From NCBI GenBank assembly GCA_030452985.1, contig JAKDLG010000003.1:1-64000 (forward strand): a stretch of DNA of 64,000 nt, read 5' to 3'. The stretch is from Humibacillus sp. Lineage in GTDB: Bacteria; Actinomycetota; Actinomycetes; Actinomycetales; Dermatophilaceae. The notes below the pieces were generated by a model. It was given only the letters and a program-made list of their open reading frames with translations, was not told the DNA's origin and did not search any database. Shown one piece after another: positions 37,316-46,853 of the stretch; the stretch's first letter is position 1; each line of letters begins with the position of its first letter. Both the position numbers and the translations under genes were made by a program.

Positions 37316-38964
37316 GCACGGATGCCGGCACCCGCCCGCAACGGGCGACCCTCCCGAGCGCGCGGCCCCACGTTACGAACAGCCAGTCGGGCGGCCTGGC
37401 CACCATGCTGCGCATCATCGGGCGGGTCCAGCGGCGCAGCGCCCTCGTGTGGGTGGTCGTGCTGGCCGCCAGCATGGTCGGCACCGCCGCCGGCATCGCC
37501 GGGCTCTACGACACCCCGGCCAAGATTCACAGCTACGCTGCGGCGGTCACGGCGGGCAACGCGCTGGCCGCGATCAACGGCAAGGTCGAGGGCATCGACT
37601 CCCTCGGTGGCGTGATCCAAGACGAGTTCGGTTTCATGGCAGCGTTTCTCATGCCGTTGCTCGGCATCAGCCTGGTTACTCGCGCCACCCGCCGCGAGGA
37701 GGAGTCGGGGCGGCTCGAGCTGCTGCTCGGAGGCCGCATCGCCCGGCACGAGCCGGTGCTGGCGGCGCTGATCTGGGCGAGCGCCACCATCGGCGTGACT
37801 GCAGTGCTCTTCGCGCTCGGGCTGGCCGTCTACGGGGTGCCGGTCGCCGGGGCCGTGCTCTACGCCCTCTCCCTCGGCGCCCTGGCTGTTGTCTTTGCGG
37901 CGCTCGCGGCCCTGATGGCTCAGCTCACCCGGCACGCTCGGGGCGTCTACACCGGAGCCTTGGTCGTGCTGGCCGCCGCGTACGTGTTGCGCGGGGTGGG
38001 CGACGTGAGCGGTACGTGGATCACCTGGCTCTCCCCGCTCGGCTGGGCCGAGAAGACGGCCCCGTTCGGTGACCAGCGGTGGTGGGCGCTCGCCATCCCC
38101 CTCGTGGTCGGGGCCCTGCTCGCTGGCGTCGCGCTGCGACTCGCCTCCCGCCGAGACCTGGGCAGCGCCTTGGTCACCGGCGGCGCCGGGCCCGCGCGGG
38201 CCTCGGGGTGGCTGCGGCATCCGGTGGGCTTGGCCGTGCGGATCCACCGACCGGGCGCGTTGGGCTGGCTCGCCGGCGGCGCAGTGTTCATGGCTATGAT
38301 GGGCGCCCTCGCCCGGCAGCTCGCCGACGCGATGGCGGGCAACCCCGCGCTCGCCACGGCCCTGGGCGTCGGCGCGACCCGCCCAATAGATGGGGTTGTC
38401 GCCACCTCGCAGCTGTTCCTGGCCGTCATCGCCACTGGGTATGCCGTGCAGGCCGTCGGCACGTTGCGGGCCGAGGAGGCGCAGGGCCGGCTCGAGACCC
38501 GGCTCGGCGGAACCCTGTCGCGGGCGCACTGGTTGGGCGCGCACACGGTCGTGGTGCTCGGGGGGCTGCTGCTGATCGTGGTCGGCTCCTCACTGGTGCT
38601 GGGCCTGACCACGGCCCTGTCGCTCGGCGACGGCGCCGAGATCGGTCGCTCGATGGATGCCGGGCTGGCCTACCTGCCCGCCGAGGCCATACTGGCCGGG
38701 TTGGCGTTGGCCCTCTACGGGCTGCGGCCTCGCTGGTTCGGCGTCGCCTGGGCCGGCTACGCGGTCGTCGCGTTCATCGCCTTTCTCGGCCCGGGGCTGA
38801 ACTTCCGCCAGTGGGTGCTCGACCTGGCCCCGACGACACACGTGGGCAACCCCCCGGTGGGCGCCACCCCGGTCATGGCCCTTGCCGTGATGACCGCGGT
38901 GGCAGTCGTTCTCGTCGCAGTCGCCTTCGTCACCTTCCGCCGGCGCGGAATCCCGCAGGGCTAG
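37312..38964 (+). CDS. ABC exporter permease (tetronasin-like type)
   Basis: 550 aa, about 12 TM; RREEESGRLELLLGGRIARHEPVLAALIWA; second half RAEEAQGRLETRLGGTLSRAHWLGAH. Confidence 0.8.
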   Translation: MSTDAGTRPQRATLPSARPHVTNSQSGGLATMLRIIGRVQRRSALVWVVVLAASMVGTAAGIAGLYDTPAKIHSYAAAVTAGNALAAINGKVEGIDSLGGVIQDEFGFMAAFLMPLLGISLVTRATRREEESGRLELLLGGRIARHEPVLAALIWASATIGVTAVLFALGLAVYGVPVAGAVLYALSLGALAVVFAALAALMAQLTRHARGVYTGALVVLAAAYVLRGVGDVSGTWITWLSPLGWAEKTAPFGDQRWWALAIPLVVGALLAGVALRLASRRDLGSALVTGGAGPARASGWLRHPVGLAVRIHRPGALGWLAGGAVFMAMMGALARQLADAMAGNPALATALGVGATRPIDGVVATSQLFLAVIATGYAVQAVGTLRAEEAQGRLETRLGGTLSRAHWLGAHTVVVLGGLLLIVVGSSLVLGLTTALSLGDGAEIGRSMDAGLAYLPAEAILAGLALALYGLRPRWFGVAWAGYAVVAFIAFLGPGLNFRQWVLDLAPTTHVGNPPVGATPVMALAVMTAVAVVLVAVAFVTFRRRGIPQG

Positions 38965-39011
38965 AACCCGGTTCGAGGTAATGCGCGACCACTGAGGGTT
39001 GCAGGCTGGAC

Positions 39012-40067
39012 CTACCCGACATGCGGTCGTTGTCCGTGCGGGAGCCGCGTCATGACCATGTCGTGCAGGGCGTCGGCGGTGAAGCCGAGGTCGCGCAGGA
39101 TGTGCGCTGCCCGGCTCTCTTCGGTGTGCATCAGGCCCAACAGCAGATGCTCCGTACCAACCCAGTCGTGCCCCAGGTCAGACGAGGCGCGAAGGGCTGC
39201 AGCGATCGCCGTCTTGCTGTCGGGTGAGAACGCGATGTGCCCCTCACGCTTCTCCTTCCCGGCCGGAGGCATCGTCTTATCGATCGCGTCGCGGACGGCC
39301 TGCTCCGACTGGGCCTTCGCCATCAGCACTGCGTAGGCGAGGCCTCGCGGCTCGCCCAGGAGGCCCAGCAGCAGGTGGGCGCTGCCGATGAGGTCGTGCC
39401 GATGTTCCCGGGCGGCCTCTTGAGACAGCACGATGCTGTGCCGGCTCAGGTCGGTGAAGCGCTCGAACGCGTTCTCCGACCGGCGCGGCTTGGCACCGTC
39501 GCGAGGTTCCCCGAGAGCGCCGCTGATCTCGTCCCACGACGCGCCGCCCAGCTTGGCCTGGCCGACGAAGTGGTCGACGAGCTGGTCTCCAAGGTCGGTA
39601 AGCGCCTGGGCACGGTGTCGGGCCGCGCTGATCCGGGCCAGATCGTCGGCGTCAGGCAGTTCCGCGTGCAGGCCGGTGATCAGGTCGGCAATGCGGCGGT
39701 CTGGTGCAGTCGACGGGTTCATGGTGTTGTCCTGTTCTCTGAGAAGGGCAACGAGTGAAGCGATGACCTTGCGGGCCGAAGCTCGGTCGGTCTCGACCTG
39801 ACGCCAGTACGACAGCACCTCGTCGGCGGCCGCCCCCGGGGTGGAGGCGTCGATGATCGACGCAATGCGTGGCAGCGGCACCCCTGCTGTGCGAAGCCGG
39901 GCCACGAGTCGTGCCCGATCCACCTGCTCCGGGGCGTAGTAGCGGTAGCCGTTGCCTTGGTCTACCTCGGCCGGCGCCAGCAGCGCCAGCTCGTCGTACA
40001 GGCGCAGCGCCCTGGCCGTCAGCCCGCTCGCCTTTGCGAACTCGCCAATAGTCAACACGCGGTCCAT
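39012..40067 (-). CDS. MerR-type HTH fused to Clp N-terminal domain repeats
   Basis: LTIGEFAKASGLTARALRLYDELALLAPAEVDQGNGYRYYAPEQVDRARLVARLR; C-term SRHSIVLSQEAAREHRHDLIGSAHLLLGLLGEP...DWVGTEHLLLGLMHTEES. Confidence 0.85.
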   Translation of the reverse strand: MDRVLTIGEFAKASGLTARALRLYDELALLAPAEVDQGNGYRYYAPEQVDRARLVARLRTAGVPLPRIASIIDASTPGAAADEVLSYWRQVETDRASARKVIASLVALLREQDNTMNPSTAPDRRIADLITGLHAELPDADDLARISAARHRAQALTDLGDQLVDHFVGQAKLGGASWDEISGALGEPRDGAKPRRSENAFERFTDLSRHSIVLSQEAAREHRHDLIGSAHLLLGLLGEPRGLAYAVLMAKAQSEQAVRDAIDKTMPPAGKEKREGHIAFSPDSKTAIAAALRASSDLGHDWVGTEHLLLGLMHTEESRAAHILRDLGFTADALHDMVMTRLPHGQRPHVG

Positions 40068-40194
40068 CCTCTCGCTGTGGGCGCCGGCTGCGCCTGGACT
40101 CGACTCTCAGGGTTGCCCCAGGGGGAAGGTCAAGCACTCAAGGCCGGTGAACGGGCGATGCCCCGAAAGGGGCGGGCGACCAGCCCTAGTCGCC

Positions 40195-40450
40195 GTCGGT
40201 GTACTTGGCGCGGTTGACGATCTTCGGGTCAGGGGCGAAGACGACGTCGTGGTCCTTGCCCTCGTAGTCGAACTGGTCCAGAAAGGCGCGTACTTCTTGT
40301 CGGTGCGCTCGAACATGGCCTCCTTCGCAGCCGTGTGGCCTCCCAGCGGTCGAGGTTCTCCAGGTCCATCGGTGAAAGCTTCCAGCGCCGAACGGGGTCG
40401 ATCTGGCGAATGGCGAACCGCGTGCGCTGCTCGTCTTGGGTCACCGAGAA
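40195..40450 (-). pseudogene. Polyphosphate kinase 2-like C-terminal remnant
   Basis: TQDEQRTRFAIRQIDPVRRWKLSPMDLENLDRWEA then frameshift to AKEAMFERTDKKYAP..., PPK2-type RxxDPxRxWKLSPMDL motif; no N-terminal half. Confidence 0.6.
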
Positions 40451-40451
40451 C

Positions 40452-40865
40452 CTAGTGGGGGACCAGCGCCTCAATCCGACACGCCGGTCCGCTAGCCGCA
40501 GCCAGCCTGAGGTCGGTGGTGACCAGCACCGCGTCGAGCGCTTCGGCAAGCGCGTCGTACGTCGCGTCCCAGCCGCGGACTGTGTTCCGCAGCTGCCAAC
40601 TGCGGTGCAGCAGCAGCCGGTGACCGTAGCGTTCACCGGGCCAAAGCCGCATGTCCTCGACTGCCTGAGTGGCCGCAGTGGCGTCCAGCCGTCCGAGCAG
40701 GTGCTCGCGCCGGATGACATCGAGTACATCAACGTCACCGACATGCGGAGCAACGTGGTCGCGGTCTTCAGCCAGTCTTTGGCGGACCACCTCGGCGTTG
40801 CGGCCACCGGTCAACACCTCGATCAGACACGAGGCGTCAACGACGAGAATCGGGCCAGGCGCCAC
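40452..40865 (-). CDS. PIN-domain toxin (VapC-like)
   Basis: ILVVDASCLIEVLTG...WDATYDALAEALDAVLVTTDLRLA; GTG start overlapping antitoxin. Confidence 0.75.
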   Translation of the reverse strand: MAPGPILVVDASCLIEVLTGGRNAEVVRQRLAEDRDHVAPHVGDVDVLDVIRREHLLGRLDATAATQAVEDMRLWPGERYGHRLLLHRSWQLRNTVRGWDATYDALAEALDAVLVTTDLRLAAASGPACRIEALVPH

Positions 40866-41082
40866 GGTGGTCGTCAAGCGCGTCAAGAACCTGAGCCCGA
40901 TCCAGGTCCGAAGAGCGCTGCCGGGTGCGATCCAACCACTGCTCGGCGCTCGGTCGGCACGCCAGACGCGTGGCCTCGGCGCGGAGCAGCTCTGGAACAC
41001 TCACCCCGTGCTCAGCCGCTCGCCTGGCGAGGCCCGCGTAGACCTCGTCGTCCAGGTCGCGGATCCGCACACTCTTGGACAT
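40837..41082 (-). CDS. Ribbon-helix-helix/FitA-VapB-like antitoxin
   Basis: SKSVRIRDLDDEVYAGLARRAAEHGVSVPELLRAEATRLA. Confidence 0.75.
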   Translation of the reverse strand: MSKSVRIRDLDDEVYAGLARRAAEHGVSVPELLRAEATRLACRPSAEQWLDRTRQRSSDLDRAQVLDALDDHRGAWPDSRR

Positions 41083-41103
41083 AGATGCACGCTAGCGCGC
41101 GAG

Positions 41104-41143
41104 GCGCACCACAGGATGCGTGAGCGCACCAAGAGATGCACAA
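41104..41143. promoter_or_regulatory. 20-bp tandem repeat upstream of VapBC module (operator candidate)
   Basis: GCGCACCACAGGATGCGTGA / GCGCACCAAGAGATGCACAA. Confidence 0.45.
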
Positions 41144-41198
41144 GTCAGTCTCGCGGGACATCCTGACGCCGCCGTGACGTCATGGCAATTCAGGCTAG

Positions 41199-41220
41199 TG
41201 ATATCATCAGAGTGATATCA
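41199..41220. promoter_or_regulatory. Twin TGATATCA palindromes upstream of second VapBC module
   Basis: TGATATCA at 41199-41206 and 41213-41220, 14 bp centre to centre. Confidence 0.55.
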
Positions 41221-41232
41221 GAGGCGGTGATC

Positions 41233-41460
41233 ATGGAACAGATCCTCATTCGCAACCTTCCCGCGGGGACCAAGGCTGCGCTTCGCGCGCGGGCTGAGCA
41301 ACGTAACCGCTCGGTCGAGGCGGAGGCGCGCGACGTTCTCACCAGGGCTCTGGAGGGTGAGCCCGTCACCATCGTTGACCTCCTGGGCACCGACGAAGGT
41401 GCCGACATCGAGTTCGAGCCCGAGCGCCTCGGCCTGACGGCTCGGTCAGCGCCCTTGTGA
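41233..41460 (+). CDS. FitA/VapB-like antitoxin
   Basis: [43 protein letters not shown]. Confidence 0.85.
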   Translation: MEQILIRNLPAGTKAALRARAEQRNRSVEAEARDVLTRALEGEPVTIVDLLGTDEGADIEFEPERLGLTARSAPL

Positions 41461-41885
41461 AGTACCTGTTGGACACCGACGTGGTGTCCGCACTGCGGGT
41501 CCGAGGGCGCAACCCGCCCGTCGAGGGGTGGGCGGCGTCGGTTCCCGTTGGTGACCAGTTCGTCTCAGCATTCACGGTCGCAGAGCTCGAGCGCGGGGTG
41601 ATAGCCAAAGAGCGATCCGACGCTGAGCAGGGAGCGGTGCTGCGACGCTGGTTCGAGCAGAACGTCTTGCCCACGTTCGCTGACCGGGTGCTGCCGTTCG
41701 ACCTGTCGGCGGCCAGGATTCTGGCGGCCTACCGTGTTCCCGAGCACTCCCCGTTCGACGTCGCCCTCATCGCCGCTGTCGCGGAGTCCGCAGGGATGGC
41801 CGTCGTGACGCGGAACATCAAGCACTTCCAACCCCTCGGCGTCCCATGCCTCAGTCCATGGGATACCACCGCGCCCAGGGCCTGA
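41457..41885 (+). CDS. PIN-domain toxin (FitB/VapC-like)
   Basis: [51 protein letters not shown]. Confidence 0.85.
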   Translation: MKYLLDTDVVSALRVRGRNPPVEGWAASVPVGDQFVSAFTVAELERGVIAKERSDAEQGAVLRRWFEQNVLPTFADRVLPFDLSAARILAAYRVPEHSPFDVALIAAVAESAGMAVVTRNIKHFQPLGVPCLSPWDTTAPRA

Positions 41886-42008
41886 CCCGCACTCACGAGG
41901 GCTGGGCGTACCGACCGGCTGCAACCCAAAGCGCGCGAGTGAGGCTCGGGAATTGTAGACGTCATCCCGGATGCCGCTGAAGGTCGGCCCCCCCCCCCGA
42001 CAGCATCG

Positions 42009-42329
42009 CTAAGAACGGGCCAGGTCACGAAGCCGCGATTCCCAGAGGCGACGGCAACGCTGAGGCAGGTGGAGACCAGGCCAAACCCGTCGCAGCAGCT
42101 CCGCGTTGAGCAGTGCCTCTTGCTGCTGCGTGGTCCCCTCACGCACCAGGCCCCCGTAAGCCTTCGCGACCCCATCGGGGGTGGACACGTCGGCAGTCGG
42201 TTCTGGGCCCCAGTGAACGGTGATCGGCAGCACGAGCACACCCTCACCGGGCCCGTCGAGGGCCTCGAGGCTGGAGGGGGTGTCGTAGGGGATGCCGTCC
42301 TGGTAGAGCACTCGTGCAGTCACCGTCAC
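42009..42329 (-). CDS. Hypothetical protein
   Basis: 106-aa ORF between annotated genes; no family recognised. Confidence 0.35.
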   Translation of the reverse strand: MTVTARVLYQDGIPYDTPSSLEALDGPGEGVLVLPITVHWGPEPTADVSTPDGVAKAYGGLVREGTTQQQEALLNAELLRRVWPGLHLPQRCRRLWESRLRDLARS

Positions 42330-42383
42330 CCCTCCTCTACTGATCCGATCACCTGTCCTTGAAGCGAATCTTCTTGATGGTGG

Positions 42384-43196
42384 TCAGGCGAGGTGCACCA
42401 TGACGCCGGCGGCTCGCAGCCGGTCGAGCTCACCGGCATCCGCCGCGTGCGTCGTGACGAGGTCGGTGACCTTCTTGGCGGCGCAGATCGAGGTAAGCGC
42501 CCGGGCGCCGATCTTCGCCCCGGCCGCGACGCAGATCGAGGTGCGGGCCCGTTCCATCATGGTGCGCACGATCAGTGCTTCGTCGTCGTGGGTGCACATG
42601 GCGCCCTCGGCCGCGGTGAGCCCGTCGACGCCGAAGACGGCGACGTCGAACCAGAGCTGCTCCATCGTGGTCATCGCGATGGCGCCGCTGACCTCGTACG
42701 ACTCGGGGCGGGCGAGGCCGCCGAGGGAGATGCACCGCACGTGCGGGCGCAGCACGACCTCGGTGGCGATGTTGAGGGCGTTGGTGACGATCGTGAGCGG
42801 CTCGCTCTTGGGGTCGCGTTCGGTGGCGGTGATCGCCCGGGCCGTGGCCGTGGTCGTGGTGCCACCGTTGAAGGCGATGACCTGAGCGTGTTCGACGAGG
42901 GATGCCGCGAGCGCCCCGATGCGCGTGTGGTCATCGTCGGCCGCGGCGCTGCGGTAGCGGTAGGGCAGCTCGTAGGCGACCGACGTCGCGACGATGCCGC
43001 CGTGGTTGCGGGTCGCGAGCTGGCGGTGGGCGAGCTCGTGGAAGTCGCGGCGCACCGTGGCCTCGCTGACGCCGAGCAGCTCGGCGCCCTCGGCGACGGA
43101 GAGCCGACCCCGGGTGGCCAGCTGGTCGAGCATCACCGACCAGCGCGCCGAGCGGGTGCGTGGCGAGGGGGCGGGCGCGGCTTGAGGCGGGGTCAC
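42384..43196 (-). CDS. DeoR family transcriptional regulator
   Basis: RSVMLDQLATRGRLSVAEGAELLGVSEATVRRDFHELA; DeoR sensor domain. Confidence 0.9.
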   Translation of the reverse strand: MTPPQAAPAPSPRTRSARWSVMLDQLATRGRLSVAEGAELLGVSEATVRRDFHELAHRQLATRNHGGIVATSVAYELPYRYRSAAADDDHTRIGALAASLVEHAQVIAFNGGTTTTATARAITATERDPKSEPLTIVTNALNIATEVVLRPHVRCISLGGLARPESYEVSGAIAMTTMEQLWFDVAVFGVDGLTAAEGAMCTHDDEALIVRTMMERARTSICVAAGAKIGARALTSICAAKKVTDLVTTHAADAGELDRLRAAGVMVHLA

Positions 43197-43296
43197 GGCC
43201 CCGAGTCTAGGGTGCAGTTCGCGCAGTGGACATTCGCATCTCTGCTCATTTAGACTGTCAATCAATCAGTACCAATCACCACGCTGACGGAGGACC

Positions 43297-44226
43297 ATGA
43301 GCACCGACCAGACCACCGACCCGACATCCACGCCGTCCAGCCACCTCGAGCGTGAGCTGTTCAGCCAGCCCGACGCCTGGGCCCAGGCCGTCGGGCGCCT
43401 GGCCGAGGTGAGCGGCATCCTGCCTCAGGCCGGCGAGCGCGTCGCGGTCATCGGCTGCGGCACGTCGTTGTTCATGGCCCAGGCCTACGCCGAGCGCCGG
43501 GAGTCGCTGGGGCAGGGCGTCACCGACGCGTTCGCCGCCTCGGAGCACCACCTCGAGCGCGGCTACGACCGGGCCGTCGTGATCTGCCGGTCGGGCACCA
43601 CGTCGGAGATCATCGCGGTGATCCACCGGCTCAAGGCGCTGGGGATCAACCACACCAGCATCGTGGCGACGGCCGGCACCCCGGTGGCCGACGAGAGCGA
43701 CCACACGATTCTGCTGTCGGAGGCCGACGAGGAGTCGGTCGTGCAGACCCGCTTCGCGACCACCAACCTTGCCCTGCTGCTCGCCTCGCTCGGCGACGAC
43801 CTCGCCCCGGCGATCGCCGACGCCCGCGCCGTGCTCGCCGAGAGCGTCGACGACGCCGTGGGCGTGATGCGCGACGTCGAGCAGGTGACCTTTCTCGGCA
43901 CCGGCTGGACCGTGGGCCTGGCCAACGAGGCCGCCCTCAAGCTGCGCGAGACGGCCCAGTTCTGGGCCGAGAGCTACCCCGCCACGGAGTACCGCCACGG
44001 GCCGATCAGCATTGCGACGACCGGCCGCGCCGTGTGGGCCTTCGGCGCGGTTCCGGGCGGTCTGGCCGAGCAGGTTGCCGCGACCGGCGCCCACTTCGAG
44101 CACCGCGACCTCCACCCGCTCGCCGAGCTGGTGCGGGTGCACCGCCTCTGCCTGCTGCGCGCCGAGCTGGCGGGCCTTGAGCCCGACGCCCCGCGCCACC
44201 TGACCCGGAGCATCGTGCTGGCCTGA
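43297..44226 (+). CDS. SIS-domain sugar isomerase (GlmS-C/AgaS-like)
   Basis: VAVIGCGTSLFMAQAYAE, ICRSGTTSEIIAVIHRLK, ALKLRETAQFWAESYPATEYRHGPIS. Confidence 0.85.
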   Translation: MSTDQTTDPTSTPSSHLERELFSQPDAWAQAVGRLAEVSGILPQAGERVAVIGCGTSLFMAQAYAERRESLGQGVTDAFAASEHHLERGYDRAVVICRSGTTSEIIAVIHRLKALGINHTSIVATAGTPVADESDHTILLSEADEESVVQTRFATTNLALLLASLGDDLAPAIADARAVLAESVDDAVGVMRDVEQVTFLGTGWTVGLANEAALKLRETAQFWAESYPATEYRHGPISIATTGRAVWAFGAVPGGLAEQVAATGAHFEHRDLHPLAELVRVHRLCLLRAELAGLEPDAPRHLTRSIVLA

Positions 44227-44260
44227 CGCCTTTTGGGGGCGGGAGTCGCGGGCCGAGCGG

Positions 44261-44866
44261 TCAGGCCGGCGGCACCGTCAGGGTCATCACGCAGTTCTTC
44301 AGCCCCTTGGATCGGCCGAAGGTGAAGCCGGCCTGCTCGTACATCCGGCGGGTGCCGTTGTAGAGGAACGACGACGACATCTTCTTGCCGTCCGGCTGTT
44401 TCGTCATGTCGTGCGGGTAGCCCTCGACCACTCCGCCACCCGCCTGGGCGATCAGGTCGAGGGCGCCTTTGAGGGCCAGGGCCGCCAGGCCGTGCCGACG
44501 GTAGCGCCGGTCGACAAAGATGCAGGTGACGCGGTAGTCGGGCGCGCTTGCCTGGGTCGCCTCGTACTCCTTGCGGTGGTGGATGTTGGGCAGCTCGTCG
44601 GGTGGCCCGAACTCTGCCCAGGCCACGGCCTCGTCGCCGTCGAACACGAGCGCGGCGTGTGCGCAGCCGTTCTCGACGAGGTTGCACTTGAGGTCGCGGT
44701 TGCTCTCGTAGGTGCGGTCTTTGTCGCGCGACAGTGAGTGGAAATAGGTACACCAGCAGCCACCGAAGATGCCGTTGTGCCGCTCAACCAGCTCGGCGAA
44801 GGCGGGCCAGGTGTCGGCAGACAGCGGCCGAATGGTCAGGTCGTCGGTCGAGGTCACGGCTGGCAT
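44261..44866 (-). CDS. GNAT family N-acetyltransferase
   Basis: VTCIFVDRRYRRHGLAALALKGALDLIAQAGGGVVEGYP...FLYNGTRRMYEQAGF. Confidence 0.8.
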   Translation of the reverse strand: MPAVTSTDDLTIRPLSADTWPAFAELVERHNGIFGGCWCTYFHSLSRDKDRTYESNRDLKCNLVENGCAHAALVFDGDEAVAWAEFGPPDELPNIHHRKEYEATQASAPDYRVTCIFVDRRYRRHGLAALALKGALDLIAQAGGGVVEGYPHDMTKQPDGKKMSSSFLYNGTRRMYEQAGFTFGRSKGLKNCVMTLTVPPA

Positions 44867-45140
44867 ACCGACAGGCTAGAACCGATTGCGGACGATCGCG
44901 GCCCGGGAAGCTTCGGCGTCAACCGGTGCGGAGGCACGCTGGCTTGAGCCTGTGCTGCGCCGCAAGGTCGACCGCTGTATGTCTCAGCCGGAGCGCGACG
45001 GGTGTCTGTATGTCGAACCCACCCGAACCCAGGAGGACAACTTGGCCCGTCTACAGCCGTTGCCGATTACCGGCGTCTTCCGCGTGATGGTGAAACGCTA
45101 AAGCCAGAAGCTGCTCGGAGAGGTGCCCGAACCATTGGGG

Positions 45141-46133
45141 GGTGTACTTTCACAACCAGCCCGTGCTGAAGGATGGTGGCAACCGGTGGAGGCAGCGGAG
45201 ATGCTGAGGAGTCGTTCGTACGCTTCGGCGGTGCGCAATTCGAGGAGTTTAGTGAGGGCTCGTTGATCTCGTCGGCGATGGCGTCGAGGTAGGGCTGGTG
45301 GTCGGTGATGTCCGTTGGCTTAGGCAGGTACCGGCGGATGAGGAGGATACGGTTCTCGTTGCTGCCTCGTTCCCAGGGCGAGTGGGGCGGGAAGTAGAAC
45401 GGCATCTTCGTGGCCGATGTGGGCGTGCTGGCCCATCTCCGAGCCGTGGTCGCAGGTGATCGAGCGGCGGAACATCGCTGTCAACGCGGTCGTGGCCTCG
45501 ATGACCGCGTCGGCGAGGCCGTCGCTGGGCTTGCCCAGCGGCAACGCGAGGATGCACGTGAAGCCAGTGACCCGCTCGACCAGGATCGCGGCCGTGCTGG
45601 AACTGGTCCGCCAGCCCTTGCTGATGATGAGGTCGCCTTCTGAGTCGACGGGGACCTTCCGGCCCAGGACGTCCTCGGGTCGGTCTTCGCTGCTGACCAT
45701 CCCCACGACCGGGCCGCTCTGACACTGCCCCAACGGTTTTCGCGGCCCGCGCCGGGTCCGGCCGGAGTCAAGGCGGATCCCCAGCTCTTTCAGGTGCCCG
45801 GGCATGGCGTACACGTAGGAATAGACCGCTTCATGAGACACGGCCCGAGCCTGCCCGTCCGGGGACCCGGGCGCCACTTCCAACCGGTCCGCCGCGCCGC
45901 CCGGCAGTCCGCGTGGACCACCGGTACCCCCTGGTCAGCGTGCTGTTGCGGCGGACCTCTCTCGAGATCACCGACAGCGCCCGGCCCAGGTCGGTCGCGA
46001 TCGCCCGGATGGACCAGCCCGCCTTCAACCCTGCAGAGATCTCCCAACGGTCAACGGCCGTCAACATCATTCGCGCCGCCACTTTCGTCCTGCCTCACCT
46101 CGCCTAAATGACCGAGGCCGTTGCTACGACACC
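45141..46133 (-). pseudogene. Degenerate IS30-family insertion sequence (fragmented transposase)
   Basis: HTH EISAGLKAGWSIRAIATDLGRALSVISREVRRN, core DLIISKGWRTSSSTAAILVERVTGFTCILALPLGK, ITCDHGSEMGQHAHI, YFPPHSPWERGSNENRILLIRRYLPKPTDIT spread over three frames; element limits tentative. Confidence 0.75.
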
Positions 46134-46757
46134 GCCAAGACCTTCCTGCGGTCAGAGCAAGGCCAGAAGTCGGGGTGCCCCAAGAGAACCCGAAGTCGTT
46201 TGCGCACATGGCCGTCGCGGCTCAGGCGGGCTGCTCGCGGTGCCACGGCTTCGCATACTTCCACGCCCACAACGAGAGGCGAGACTAGCAAGGTGCCGGT
46301 AAAACCAACCTCGGAGGTGTTCACCCGACTCGAGCGGGGGCGTCATGGCGAACGCCGAGGCGATGACCACCACACCGCCGACTGTCAGCGACAAACAACG
46401 CGTTCGCCTGCTGGGCCAGCTCTGGGAGCGAGCGATGGTCGAGCTCACCACCGAGGTCGGCCTGGCCAACCTCTACGCCCACTCCAACGTCTCCATTGGC
46501 ATCGAGTCCCGGGCCCATGATTCCGTCTGCCAGCCCGACTCGGCCCGGTCACAGGTGGCATAGCCGCCGTGACAGAGTTCTTCAACTCCACCGCACACTT
46601 CTTCCGACCGCACGATGCGCAGGCTCCAGCAGGGCGTCTCACCCCAAGCGTTGACGAAGCTCTTGCCGACAAAGTTATTGCCCAACGCGACGCCAACCTG
46701 AGCGCCGCAGTGACAACCGCGCCCCCGGGGCTAGCGCTGCCCAGGGGGAAGCCGCTA

Positions 46758-46790
46758 CCTTCGAAGCCTTCGAAGGTAGCTTCGAAGGCC
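46758..46790. repeat. Overlapping TTCGAA-centred inverted repeats
   Basis: ACCTTCGAA-gcc-TTCGAAGGT followed by GCTTCGAAGGC. Confidence 0.6.
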
Positions 46791-46853
46791 GAACCTTCAA
46801 ACTTTTGATGACTTGATGATTGAAGTGATCTCATTGACCGTTGGGGAAAAATC

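Noticed and set aside
37240-38544. 434-aa minus-strand ORF opposite the ABC permease
   Set aside because: Shadow ORF of a high-GC gene; no domain recognised
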